From positions 2,640,227 to 2,704,226 of the forward strand of contig NZ_JAUSVL010000001.1 in the NCBI RefSeq assembly GCF_030814695.1: a stretch of 64,000 bases of DNA, given 5' to 3'. Within the stretch, counting starts at the first letter, position 1; each line of letters starts with the position of its first letter. The notes under the pieces were generated by a model, which saw nothing but the letters and a program-made list of their open reading frames with translations, did not search any database and was not told where the DNA came from. Positions 53,538 to 64,000 of this stretch are shown one piece after another. This stretch comes from Oligosphaera ethanolica (lineage in GTDB: Bacteria; Verrucomicrobiota; Lentisphaeria; Oligosphaerales; Oligosphaeraceae). The position numbers were made by a program, and so were the translations under genes.

Positions 53538-56081
53538 ATGCATTTGACGATCACGCGTTTTGAGGTTTGGTGTGCTCGAGTTGGCGCTGCTTGCCGGCGC
53601 GGTTTGGCGCTGGCGCTGATGCCACTGTTGCTACTCATGCTGGCGGGCTGCCTACCGGGTGAAGAACGCGTGCCCTCGGTGATCTCCGTGCGCTCGGGAG
53701 CGGGTCAGACCGCCCTGCCAGGCGCCGCCTGCGAGCAAAAGGTCGTCATTGAAGTCTTCGGCCCCCCGCGGCATTCCCACCTGGGCGCGCCAAGCCAGCG
53801 GCGTCCAGCGACCGACGTGCGGGTGCAGATCGAACCCGTCTATAGCGACAGCGGCGCAACTGCCGAACCGGCCATCGGCAGCACGGACAAGGGCGGCATT
53901 TTCCGGGCGACCCTGTGTCTGGGCCGCGCGCTGGGCGACCAGTATTTCAAGGTGACCTGCCCAGATTTTTCCGAGGTCAAGCCCGTCTTTTTCCACGTCG
54001 TCAACGGCCTGCAGCTCATTGGCAATAACCAAGAAACGCTGGCCGGCGACGAATTGCCGGCGCCCATTCAGCTCCGGGTGGTGGACGAGGATCAACGGCC
54101 GTTGGCGAATGTCCCGGTGTTTTTCACCCGCACCTCGGGTTCCCCGAAGGCCAAGTTGTCAGCGCGCCGGGTGATGACCAATGCGGATGGCCTGGCGACG
54201 ACGATGTTCGAGTCGGCCGAGGGCTACACGGGCAAGTACGAGATTTTAGCCGAGGTCGGTGACAACCACAGCGCCTTTCGTTCGCGCGGGGTGGTGATTC
54301 AGGCGATGGCGATCAGCCGCGTGAACATCGTCATTGGCGTCCTGGGTGGCCTGGGCATTTTCATCTTCGGCATGATGCTGATGAGCGATGGCCTGCAGCA
54401 GTTTGCGGGCGATCGGCTGAAAGGCCTGCTGCAGCTTTTTACTGGCAATCGTTTTTTTGCCATGTTGGCCGGCATGGTGGTCACCTCGTTGATCCAGTCG
54501 TCGAGTGCCTGCACAGTGATGGTCGTGGGTTTTGTCAACGCGTCGCTGCTGAATCTCACCCAGGCGATCGGCGTCATTCTCGGCGCGTCCATCGGTACGA
54601 CGATCACAGCGCAGATGGTGTCCTTCAAACTCGATGGCTTGGCCCTGCCGGCGATTAGCATCGGCGTGATCTTCGTGCTGGTGGCGAAGAAGAGCCAGAT
54701 GCGCGGCGTCGGCAACGCCATTCTGGGTTTTGGTCTGCTGTTCTACGGCATGACCCTGATGTCCAAGGAGCTCAAAGCCATTGCTGATTTCCCCACCTTC
54801 GTGTCATTTTTTCGCATGTTCGACTGCACGCCGGACGCCGCCGGCTACCCGCCGTTCATGGCGGTGCTCGGCGCTATCGCCGTCGGCACGGTTATGACCA
54901 TGGTGGTGCAGAGCAGCTCGGCCACGGTCGGCCTGGCCATTGCCCTGGCCGACAGCGGCCTCATCAACTTCTATACGGCGGTGCCGCTGATCCTCGGCGA
55001 TAACATCGGCACGACCATCACGGGCTTCCTGGCGGCGATCAACACCAACCGCACCGCCATGCAGACCGCACTGGCGGCAACTATCACGAAACTGCTTGGT
55101 GTATTCATCATGGTGCCACTGCTCTATGTGCCATGGGAGAAAGTGCCCTGCTTCCTGCAGCTGGTAAACACGATCACCAGTGGCGACGTTTTTTCCGAGA
55201 CGCCGGAAAATATCGGCCGGCATGTCGCCGCCGCGCATTCGCTGTTCAACATCTGCAACGTGATCATGTTCTTGCCCTTTGTCAACGCGATCGCGGCTGC
55301 CGTTCGTTTTGTGTTGCCGGCCAAGGTCGCCGGGGAGGGCGGTGAGGGCCGCATTTGTTATCTTGAGCCCCATTTGCTGAACACGCCGTCGGCAGCACTG
55401 AATCAGGTGCTGTTTGCTTTGATCAGCATGACTCGCGAGGCCATGACGCTCTCACAGAAAGCCATTAACGCGGTGCTGCACTGTGACAAGTCTGAAGCCG
55501 AGCAGGTGCGGGCGATGGAAAATCGCGTTGACGACGCCCAGCGCGATATCATTGATTACCTGGTGAAATTGACGCGCCGCACGCTTAGCGAGCGACAGTC
55601 GGCGACCATCCCGGTGTTCATGCATTGCGTCAACGATGTCGAGCGCATTGGCGACCGCGCCATCAATATCTTCGATCTTACCGAGCCGCTGGCCCTGCAG
55701 AACGACGGGCCCTTTTCCGAGTGGGCCGTCAATGAGATCACCGAGATCAACGAACATATCCGTAAACTCGCAGATCTGCTGATCGAGGGCATGACCAAAA
55801 ATGACGAGGGCGCAATCACCAAGGTGGTTCAGCTAGAGGCGGAAGTTAAGATGATGACGTCGCGTTTCGAGCGCAATCACGAGGCACGCTTGAATTCCAA
55901 AGCCTGCACTGTCGAAAAAGGCGTGGTGTACGACGAAATGCTCGCCAATCTCGAACGCATCGCCGCGCACTTGAGCAATGTCGCCCAACGCGCCAAAGAT
56001 ATGCTGCTCCACCACGTGGATTTCAAAGTGCCCGTGGCTGCCACTGCGACAGGTATTCCGCAGCCCGCCGCCAGCAAATAA
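53538..56081 (+). CDS. Na+/phosphate cotransporter (NptA/YjbB type) with N-terminal lipoprotein/Ig-like region
   Basis: 847 residues. The N-terminus has a hydrophobic segment ending LMLAGC (Cys38, lipobox-like) and then ~215 beta-rich residues (for example PAPIQLRVVDEDQRPLANVPVFF, GLATTMFESAEGYTGKYEILA) resembling bacterial Ig-like folds. The transporter core follows from ~258, with duplicated LIQSSSACT (~318) and VVQSSSATV (~457) motifs and GASIGTTITAQ/GDNIGTTITG. The C-terminal ~220 residues are PhoU-like helices (MENRVDDAQRDIIDYLVKL). Homologues normally lack the N-terminal extension. Start ATG has AAGGA. A truncated hairpin element begins 11 bp after the stop. Confidence 0.9.
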   Translation: MHLTITRFEVWCARVGAACRRGLALALMPLLLLMLAGCLPGEERVPSVISVRSGAGQTALPGAACEQKVVIEVFGPPRHSHLGAPSQRRPATDVRVQIEPVYSDSGATAEPAIGSTDKGGIFRATLCLGRALGDQYFKVTCPDFSEVKPVFFHVVNGLQLIGNNQETLAGDELPAPIQLRVVDEDQRPLANVPVFFTRTSGSPKAKLSARRVMTNADGLATTMFESAEGYTGKYEILAEVGDNHSAFRSRGVVIQAMAISRVNIVIGVLGGLGIFIFGMMLMSDGLQQFAGDRLKGLLQLFTGNRFFAMLAGMVVTSLIQSSSACTVMVVGFVNASLLNLTQAIGVILGASIGTTITAQMVSFKLDGLALPAISIGVIFVLVAKKSQMRGVGNAILGFGLLFYGMTLMSKELKAIADFPTFVSFFRMFDCTPDAAGYPPFMAVLGAIAVGTVMTMVVQSSSATVGLAIALADSGLINFYTAVPLILGDNIGTTITGFLAAINTNRTAMQTALAATITKLLGVFIMVPLLYVPWEKVPCFLQLVNTITSGDVFSETPENIGRHVAAAHSLFNICNVIMFLPFVNAIAAAVRFVLPAKVAGEGGEGRICYLEPHLLNTPSAALNQVLFALISMTREAMTLSQKAINAVLHCDKSEAEQVRAMENRVDDAQRDIIDYLVKLTRRTLSERQSATIPVFMHCVNDVERIGDRAINIFDLTEPLALQNDGPFSEWAVNEITEINEHIRKLADLLIEGMTKNDEGAITKVVQLEAEVKMMTSRFERNHEARLNSKACTVEKGVVYDEMLANLERIAAHLSNVAQRAKDMLLHHVDFKVPVAATATGIPQPAASK

Positions 56082-56092
56082 CTCGGGCGGCA

Positions 56093-56260
56093 TGTAATCT
56101 GTCACCCATTGATAATTGAGCCATAGAGCTTCAGGCTGAGCCAAACGTGCCCGTTTCCCGGGCCGCGAAGCGGCAGCAGCGCTGAAAGCGCGAAACATAC
56201 CAGCCCAGGGCAAGCACGCTGGAAGCGTGCGCCGCCCTGGCCCAAGCGTCCGGCTTGGGC
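56093..56260. mobile_element. Truncated hairpin element
   Basis: Starts GTAATCTGTCACCCATTG, one mismatch from the right terminal repeat of the 49193-49738 copy (inverted). It contains GCCGC-GAA-GCGGC, GCGCT-GAA-AGCGC and GCACGCT-GGA-AGCGTGC hairpins, then stops without the other end. Confidence 0.75.
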
Positions 56261-56320
56261 ATGTCATTACGATGGGCCATCGACGTGGGTGTCGTTGGGT
56301 AGACAATGGAGGCGTGTCGC

Positions 56321-57265
56321 ATGGCAAAAATACTGGTATTGCTGCTTGTCATTGGCGCCATTATCATGGTGTCCATGCAGATAATGGAATCCGGCTCTGG
56401 TTCCGGTGACTGGCGCCCCCGCCGTGACCGGGTAATGCGGGCCGAGCAGGAACGCGCGCAGGTCGACGCGCAACGTGAAATCACCGCCGCCCACGTCTTC
56501 CAATTTGTCTCTCGCGCTATTGCCGACGGCCGCGATGTCCCCGGCGTCGGCCGTTTCAGTCTCCTCCAACCCGAGCACTGGAGTAAAGACGGCGCGACTA
56601 TCAATGACACCAGCAGCAATCTGGAGGAATGCCGTGAACTGGCCGAAATCCGCTCACAAACAATCCTCCAGGAACGCTTCCCCGTCGAGGACGCCGAGGC
56701 CATGGCCGCGCGACTGGCGCTGGAAGCCGAACGCCACTACAAGATGTTCAAAATCGGCGACCAGGTGAACTTCCTCATCCGCGGCGGCGTCGGCCCCGGC
56801 AGCGCTGTCGCAGGGATGCTTGTCGATGTCACCGAGGAGCGTGTCCGCGTCGGCAGCCGCCTGATCAACCGGATTGATATCGACGACGATACTCAGGCGC
56901 GCATCTATCCCGACGTCAATGAGCGCGTGAAAAAGAACTACGTGATCATGCAAAGCGCCCGCGAACAGGTTATACGCGCCAATCGGCTGGACGAAATTCG
57001 CCGCGAGGTGTACCCGCCTATTTTCGCCACGGCGGGGTTCATTCCCGATGTGACGATGGTCAACCGCGACTGGCAAAGCGGCCGGGTTGATGCGTGGATT
57101 GCGCCAAGGACCCTGGCAGAGAAGGTCCAGGCGGCCCTGCTTAGCGAGGCGAGCACGCGCTATTTTCGCGAAAATATGGCCGGTCGCGGTTATGTCTTCA
57201 CTAATGCCGGTGCCGGTGTCCAGGAGTGGGTCCCCGAACGCGTATTGCGCCAACAGAGCCGCTGA
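56321..57265 (+). CDS. Membrane-anchored hypothetical protein
   Basis: 314 residues. One N-terminal membrane helix (KILVLLLVIGAIIMVSMQIM), a short charged linker and an otherwise soluble domain. LAAEAMAARLALEAERHYKMFKIGDQVNFLIRGGVGPGSAVAGMLVDVTEERVRVGSRLI suggests a helix followed by a small beta-barrel (SH3-like) fold. GGAGG precedes the ATG at 56321. No family recognised; likely periplasmic-facing or inner-membrane attached. Confidence 0.7.
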   Translation: MAKILVLLLVIGAIIMVSMQIMESGSGSGDWRPRRDRVMRAEQERAQVDAQREITAAHVFQFVSRAIADGRDVPGVGRFSLLQPEHWSKDGATINDTSSNLEECRELAEIRSQTILQERFPVEDAEAMAARLALEAERHYKMFKIGDQVNFLIRGGVGPGSAVAGMLVDVTEERVRVGSRLINRIDIDDDTQARIYPDVNERVKKNYVIMQSAREQVIRANRLDEIRREVYPPIFATAGFIPDVTMVNRDWQSGRVDAWIAPRTLAEKVQAALLSEASTRYFRENMAGRGYVFTNAGAGVQEWVPERVLRQQSR

Positions 57266-57329
57266 GACAAGCGTGCTCAAAAGCTCTCACACCGCTGCCA
57301 GTGCTTCACACCCGTGACAGAACGGACGG

Positions 57330-58303
57330 GTAATCGGTCAGTAACCGCCCCGGCAGGGAATTCACCGGGGACAATTTGCAGGAAACCCACGGCCCGCCGC
57401 CGTCCAGCCATTACCCATGGGTGGCTAACCGGGCAGCGGATTTCATAGGAGCAATGCTCTTCACATATCATGCGGCAATCGCCGGCGAGGAGTTGATTGG
57501 TAACCATGCACAAGATCATTCGCCGAGGTTTTGAGCACCGAAGGTGCGCCCTAAGATAGCCCAGGGCAAGCGCCCGCAGGGCGCGTCGCCCTGGGTAAGG
57601 TGCCCCATCCCAAAAGAGCCCTGAAGGGGCGGCCTAAAAGACCTGCGACGAAGGGTCACAACGCAAAATTGCCGCCGCAATCAATGAGTTCCATTGCCTC
57701 TTTGGCTCCAGTCAGCTTCGCCGACTGAAGCCAAAGAGGCTGAGGAACACGGACCAATATGGCGCGCTACCCAGGGCGGCGCGCGCCTTCGGCGCCGCTT
57801 GCCCTGGGCTGGTATGCTTCGCGCTTTCAGCGCTTCTGCCGCTTCGCGGCGGAAATGCACGACGAGAAAAGGCTGCTTGGTTGAACAAGTGCCATAGATA
57901 CCGTTAAATGAAGAGTATCGGTTTCATAGGAGCCATTGATAACCAAAACTGTGATGCCTCTACGAGGCACTGTCGGTTGGCAAGCTGCGTCCCCAGGCTA
58001 ATGCCTGGGGTTAAGCATGGTTAAGCGCCTACAGCGCAAAAACATAGCCATTGAATGATGGTGGTTTTCGGCCCGAATCGGACAAAGCAAGTCGTCAGAT
58101 CGGCCACGTTCGGCCCGGAGGGCCGCACCATGCATAGCTCCGGGTTGCGGCGCCCGCAGGGCGCCGCAACCCGGGGTATGATAGTAAGTTAGGATTGCGC
58201 CTGAAGGGCGCCACATTGGCCTGACACGTCACGCCTCACTTGCTTACCTGGGGTTGACGTCGGCGGCATGCCTGGCATCCGTTATCAATGGCTGACCGAT
58301 TAC
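57330..58303. mobile_element. Complete MITE-like hairpin element with target-site duplication
   Basis: 974 bp. Left end GTAATCGGTCAG (57330-57341) and right end CTGACCGATTAC (58292-58303) are perfect 12-bp inverted repeats. Immediately outside, ACGGACGG occurs on both sides (57322-57329 and 58304-58311), an 8-bp direct repeat as left by transposition. Inside are one GTTTCATAGGAG-related module, the ~120-bp spacer, an inverted hairpin chain (57540-57900) and a second chain with CCCCAGGC hairpins. No protein-coding gene is supported. It separates the membrane-anchored unknown from tRNA-Arg. Confidence 0.85.
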
Positions 58304-58489
58304 ACGGACGGCTGCCCAGATCCTGCGGGAAAAGTTGCAAAGGACCGGGCCGTAAGATATGGTAATGCCCTGTTTTTCAGCCGCACCCACCATGCACACG
58401 CACGGTACTCCTTGGCGGCGGACAACTTGACCCAAGCACACCGCTGGTGCTTGCGTGCTTCGCCAAGCAGGCGTAAGCCATTACTCTTT

Positions 58490-58565
<76 letters not shown>

Positions 58566-58573
58566 TCTTATTG

Positions 58574-58613
58574 GCCCCGCGTTCCTGACTCCCCGTGAAC
58601 GCGGGGCTTTTTT
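58574..58613 (+). terminator. Terminator after tRNA-Arg
   Basis: GCCCCGCGTTC pairs with GAACGCGGGGC (11 bp), followed by six T. It closes the tRNA transcript. Confidence 0.9.
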
Positions 58614-58797
58614 CTGCCCGGAACCGCCGCTTTGTCGGTGCGGGGGATGATATTGGCTTGCCGCGTACGTATTGCAAGTGGTCGCGGGGGCCTTGCGTGC
58701 GTTCCCTTTGCCCTATATGTTAGCCTGCTCTACCCGCTGCCGGCAAGGCTGGCAGGTCCGTTGCCCGAAGAAGAGGCCTTTGAAAGGAAGAAACGTG

Positions 58798-61650
58798 ATG
58801 CTACGCAAGTACCTGACTATCGCCCTGTGTTGTTGTGCTCTTGGCCTGGTCCATGCGGACTGGAATGTGTCCATGGACATTGATGGCAAATGCCAGATCA
58901 GCAAGGACGGCCAGCCCATAGCGTCCGTCGGCGCCGGCTATTTTCTCCTTGGCTGGCAGGTGCGGGGCTTTGCGGCTCCGAATTTCAACACGCCGCCGGA
59001 GGGCCTGATTGAGGCTATTGGCGGCAAGGAAGGCGATCCAGCCAAAGTCGCCATGCGCCTCAAGTACGACGTCGTTGACGACAACAGCATCCAGTTTCAC
59101 TACACGTTTACGCCTGACAACGATCTCCAGGCCAACACACTGTATGCCAGTCTGTCGGTCGAAGCCGCTATCAGTGCCGGCCGGCCATATTTTGCCAACC
59201 ATAAAGAGGCCGGCGTGATTCCCGCCGAGCTGGGCGAGCAGATCCACATTTTCACGCAGAGCGCCGAGCATCTGGCCATAGACACCACGGCGGGTCTGTT
59301 CAGCGTGACGCTGCCGTCCTCGCGCCACGTCCTGTTGCAGGACAGCCGCAAATGGGGCAGCAGCTTCAGTATTCGCATCGGCGCTATGTCAGAAGAGGGC
59401 GAAACCTGGAAAGCCAACACGCCCTACGTCGTTGCTTTTACGCTGACCATGCCAGAAAAACTCGTTTTCGAGCGCGACGTGCCCTTCACCCTCACAGCCA
59501 ATGACGACTGGATCCCGCTAGATACCAAGCTGGACATTGAGGCCGGGTCGGCGCTGGACCTCAGCGGCGTGCTCAAGCACGACGCGCCTGCCGGCAAGCA
59601 CGGCTACCTCCGCGCTGTCGGGCCCAATTTCGAGTTCGAGAACATGCCCGGCGTGCCGCAGCGTTTTTACGGCGTCAATTTCTGTTTCAGCGCGCACAAC
59701 ATCACGCCCGCAGAGAGCGAGATTCTCGCCGACCGGCTGTCCCGCCTGGGCTACAACGCCGTGCGCTATCACCACTACGAGCGCAACATCACCATCACGG
59801 CCCTTCCTGGCGACTCCACCCAGCTGCATCCCGAGCGCATGGCGCAGTTTGACGCGATGTTCGCCGCCATGAAGAAGCGCGGCCTCTACGCTACCACCGA
59901 CACCTTCGTGTCGCGCAATATCTACAACAGCGAAGTCTGGCCGGGCATGGAAGGCATGCTGGCGACCCAGATGTACAAGCGCCTCTGTCTCATCAACGAC
60001 AACGCCTTTGAAAATCTCAAGAAATTCACTCGCAACTTGCTCAACCACGTCAATCCCCATACCGGCCTGAGCTACGCCAAGGACCCGTCGCTGACCTTCA
60101 TCTGTCTGATCAACGAAGGCCTCATTGACACGCATATGATTTACCAGCCCATGGAAGAGCACATCCAAGCCGAGTGGCTGCGCGCGTGGAATGACTGGCT
60201 CAAGGCCAAATATCCCAACAAACAGGCACGCGATGCTGCCTGGGGCCGCGAAACCACCGATGAGCTCTGCCCCATGCCCAAGCCGTCTGCCGGCACCCCC
60301 GGCGAACTGCGCGACCTCGACCAGTTCTTCGCCGACAAGCAAATCAGCTTCTATAACCGCATGAAGGATTTCATGCGCAATGAGCTCGGCTGCAAGGCGT
60401 TGCTCAGCGATATGAACAACAGCGGCAAGACCACCTGGGCGCAAATCGCCCGCAATGAGTACGACTATGTCGACGACCATTTCTACGTTGACCACCCGCA
60501 GTTCATCAAGAAGTCCTGGAGCCTGCCGTCCCGCTGCAGCAATACCAGCGTGGTCAAACGTGGCGTGATGGGCGGCTCGGCCTGCGGCTATGTCCGCCAG
60601 CTGGACAAGCCCCTGACCATCACCGAGTGGAACTACTCCGGCCCGGGCCGCTACCGCGGCGTCGGCGGCATCCTCACCGGCTGCATGGCGGCCCTGCAGA
60701 ACTGGAGCGGCCTGTGGCGTTTCGCCTACAGCCATGGCAACAGCATGTTCACGGTGCGCTCGGCAGGCTACTTCGACCTGGTGTCCGACCCGCTGAACCA
60801 GGCTGCCGATCGCGCGTCCCTCTGTCTCTATCTCCGTGGCGATCTCGCCCCCGCCGAACGCACGGTCGCTATTACCATGGACAAAAAGCACCTCGCCGAT
60901 GAACGCAACACCCCGCGCGCTGGCGTCGTGCCGTCCTGGCAGAATTTCAACGCCATTGCCCAAGTCGGTGTTTTTGTGGGGGACAGCGGCGCCACGGTTC
61001 CGGCGGATGTCAGTCTCGCCTTGTCCGACCGCGCACCCAAGGCCGCTATTCACCTCGCCGATGAGGCGCGGTCACCGGAGGCCGGCTTGGCCCTTGACGC
61101 GCTGTTCCGGGAAAAAGGCTGGCTGCCGGTCAGCAATCGCACCAACCTGGGTGAGAACATCACCGAGTCGGTCAACGCGCAGTTCATGATCAACGCCCCG
61201 GCGGACGTTATGGTCCTCAACACGCCACGCACCGCCGGCGGTTTCGCTCCGGCCGGCCAGGTCATCACGACGGACGCGGCGACCATCACCATCCTCGATA
61301 CCGAGGCAACGGTGTGGGTGTCCAGCCTTAGCGACGAGCCCATCGTCAGCAGCAAACGCCTCCTCCTCTCGCACTTGACCGACCTGCAGAACGAAGGCGC
61401 TCGTTTCATGGAAAAAGCCCGCAAGACTACCTTGGCGTGGGGCAAGCCCCCGCACCTGGTTCGCAATGGCCGCGCCAAGGTCGCCCTGAAATTGTCGCAG
61501 CCCGAGAAAGCCACCGTGTGGCAAATCGACCTCAGCGGCAAACGCCTCGCGAAATTGCCGACTACCATCGTCGACGGCGCTCTCACTGTCGATCTCGCCG
61601 TCAAGGGCGACTTCGGCGCACAATTGCTCTACGAAATCACCGTCGAGTAA
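58798..61650 (+). CDS. Secreted glycoside hydrolase, clan GH-A type, paralogue of the 20994 gene
   Basis: 950 residues with a signal peptide (YLTIALCCCALGLVHADW). A beta-rich N-terminal region (~20-290) precedes the barrel (FYGVNFCFSAHNITPAES, LGYNAVRYHHYE). Acid/base candidate Glu439 is in FICLINEGLID, and nucleophile candidate Glu609-610 in LTITEWNYSGPGR. NHVNPHTGLSYAKDP is shared with the 1057-residue protein at 20994. The C-terminus is beta-rich and ends LLYEITVE. Substrate unknown. AAGGAAG precedes the ATG at 58798; an open frame 42 codons upstream is not used. A terminator follows. Confidence 0.8.
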   Translation: MLRKYLTIALCCCALGLVHADWNVSMDIDGKCQISKDGQPIASVGAGYFLLGWQVRGFAAPNFNTPPEGLIEAIGGKEGDPAKVAMRLKYDVVDDNSIQFHYTFTPDNDLQANTLYASLSVEAAISAGRPYFANHKEAGVIPAELGEQIHIFTQSAEHLAIDTTAGLFSVTLPSSRHVLLQDSRKWGSSFSIRIGAMSEEGETWKANTPYVVAFTLTMPEKLVFERDVPFTLTANDDWIPLDTKLDIEAGSALDLSGVLKHDAPAGKHGYLRAVGPNFEFENMPGVPQRFYGVNFCFSAHNITPAESEILADRLSRLGYNAVRYHHYERNITITALPGDSTQLHPERMAQFDAMFAAMKKRGLYATTDTFVSRNIYNSEVWPGMEGMLATQMYKRLCLINDNAFENLKKFTRNLLNHVNPHTGLSYAKDPSLTFICLINEGLIDTHMIYQPMEEHIQAEWLRAWNDWLKAKYPNKQARDAAWGRETTDELCPMPKPSAGTPGELRDLDQFFADKQISFYNRMKDFMRNELGCKALLSDMNNSGKTTWAQIARNEYDYVDDHFYVDHPQFIKKSWSLPSRCSNTSVVKRGVMGGSACGYVRQLDKPLTITEWNYSGPGRYRGVGGILTGCMAALQNWSGLWRFAYSHGNSMFTVRSAGYFDLVSDPLNQAADRASLCLYLRGDLAPAERTVAITMDKKHLADERNTPRAGVVPSWQNFNAIAQVGVFVGDSGATVPADVSLALSDRAPKAAIHLADEARSPEAGLALDALFREKGWLPVSNRTNLGENITESVNAQFMINAPADVMVLNTPRTAGGFAPAGQVITTDAATITILDTEATVWVSSLSDEPIVSSKRLLLSHLTDLQNEGARFMEKARKTTLAWGKPPHLVRNGRAKVALKLSQPEKATVWQIDLSGKRLAKLPTTIVDGALTVDLAVKGDFGAQLLYEITVE

Positions 61651-61652
61651 AC

Positions 61653-61678
61653 CCGCGCACAAGACGCGCCGGTTTTTT
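61653..61678 (+). terminator. Terminator after the glycosidase gene
   Basis: CCGCGC and GCGCCGG pair (one bulge) around a 7-nt loop, followed by six T, starting two bases after the stop codon. Confidence 0.6.
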
Positions 61679-61713
61679 CCGCAGATGGCGCAGTTTAACG
61701 CCGACTTTTGAGT

Positions 61714-61836
61714 GTGGCGCCCGCCAGGGCGCCGCACTTTTTTTCGCGGACGGATCCGACCGATCGGACCGATCGGACCGATCCGACGACTTGATCAGTC
61801 CGATCAGTCGGATCAGTCCGATGATCCGTCTGATGA
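61714..61836. repeat. Hairpin plus 9-bp GATC array
   Basis: A hairpin GTGGCGCCC/GGGCGCC.GCAC (61714-61737) is followed by the leader TTTTTCGCGGACG, four GATCNGACC-type units, a short spacer and three or four GATCAGTCC-type units. The layout matches the 44.6-kb array. The rest of 61651-61977 has no recognised gene and is AT-rich just before the helicase. Confidence 0.88.
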
Positions 61837-61977
61837 AGCAGCCAGCTTGCGCCATTTGCGTCACTTCGCCAGGTGCATTACCCACGACCGTTGTCAGCAA
61901 GATTCTTGTATTGTCCTATTTATGATTTAACTTAGCAAGATTCATTATTCATCTTTTTTCACTTGGGAGTGACTCTT

Positions 61978-63645
<1,668 letters not shown>

Positions 63646-63696
63646 GTTCATTTTAACCACGAATGTACACGAATTAACACGAATAAATTCAAATTT

Positions 63697-63736
63697 TTCT
63701 CCCGCTGTGGACGCAGTCCACAGCGGGAGAATTTTT
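63697..63736 (+). terminator. Terminator after the DEAD-box helicase gene
   Basis: TTCTCCCGCTGTGGA pairs perfectly with TCCACAGCGGGAGAA (15 bp, 5-nt loop), followed by five T. The opposite strand also has a T-rich end, so it could work both ways. Confidence 0.9.
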
Positions 63737-63777
63737 CTTCATTGGTGTTCATTGGTGTTTCTTTATGATGGGGTGTT

Positions 63778-64000
63778 ATGACGGTTACTGTTCGCCAGGG
63801 TGATCGACCGGTTCCGGCATGCGCGGAGTCCATGCCGGTGGTGGTGGTACTCGACCGGCTGCGCAGCGCGTACAATGTCGGGAACATCTTCCGCGTGGCC
63901 GAGGCGACGCGGGTCGCGAAGATCGTCGCCTGCGGCTATACGGCGGCGCCGCCGCATCCGAAGCTGGCCAAGACTGCGCGTGGCTGCGACGAAGTCGTCC
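63778..64000 (+). CDS. TrmH/SpoU-family RNA methyltransferase, N-terminal part
   Basis: 74 residues before the window ends. After a short tail, VVVVLDRLRSAYNVGNIFRVAEATRVAKIVACGYTAAPPHPKLAKTARG matches motif 1 of SPOUT methyltransferases (N.G...R....G), which methylate ribose 2'-OH in tRNA or rRNA. ATG at 63778 follows GGGGTG. The catalytic arginine region is within view (NVGNIFR); the knot motifs lie outside. Confidence 0.85.
   Translation, partial: MTVTVRQGDRPVPACAESMPVVVVLDRLRSAYNVGNIFRVAEATRVAKIVACGYTAAPPHPKLAKTARGCDEVV

Noticed and set aside
59518..61053. 511-codon minus-strand frame opposite the third glycosidase
   Set aside because: Shadow of a strongly supported secreted enzyme; no motif or ribosome site.

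Overview
The window is 64 kb of GC-rich bacterial DNA. It carries a bacterial V-type (A/V-like) ATPase operon, secreted clan GH-A glycosidases, a BNR sialidase-like protein, a DUF4886 SGNH protein and ordinary bacterial housekeeping genes (prfA, rpmE, pnp, rpsO, dnaE, fmt, rng, hisC). That mix suggests a PVC-superphylum, carbohydrate-degrading bacterium of the Lentisphaerota/Kiritimatiellota type. This is inferred from gene content only; no 16S gene is present.

Layout, left to right: the end of miaB and a large SNF2 helicase (+); a repeat-filled gap; then on the minus strand a PtsN-like IIA gene, V-ATPase subunits G/H-C-I-K-F-E-A-B-D and a universal stress protein, transcribed right to left (15.6 to 5.7 kb). 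Next come rpsO-pnp-rpmE-prfA (minus, 20.6-16.2 kb) and two secreted glycosidases (+, 21-26.2 kb). An accessory stretch follows (26.3-31 kb) with a small lipoprotein, two nucleotidyltransferases, a sialidase-like protein, a decayed copy of one nucleotidyltransferase module and a Fic protein. After an MFS transporter and about 2.5 kb of repeats there is a minus-strand block: ybaK, dus, dnaE, rng, fmt, DUF2293, dgkA, DUF4886, hisC. Then follow a sugar isomerase-like gene, a two-gene insertion-sequence core, two unknown genes, a Na/Pi cotransporter fused to an N-terminal lipoprotein/Ig-like region, a membrane-anchored unknown, tRNA-Arg(CCU), a third large glycosidase, a DEAD-box helicase and the start of a TrmH/SpoU methyltransferase.

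The most unusual content lies between the genes. Two repeat systems occupy most long gaps. (1) Arrays with a strict 9-bp register built on GTCC/GGAC and GATC words (4.6, 15.8, 20.8, 26.2, 44.5-44.8, 49.1 and 61.8 kb), often as two inverted halves. (2) A family of composite, apparently non-coding elements made of perfect hairpins with 3-nt loops (GAA, TCC, GTA). They are bounded by the terminal inverted repeat GTAATCGGTCAG; the copy at 57330-58303 is flanked by a perfect 8-bp direct repeat (ACGGACGG), as expected of a transposed, MITE-like element. Repeats of both systems abut genes closely, and in three cases the stop codon of the adjacent gene lies inside the repeat.

Gene calls rest on recognised protein motifs. 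Start codons were chosen by Shine-Dalgarno context and family length. Catalytic assignments for the glycosidases and the function of the repeats are inference.
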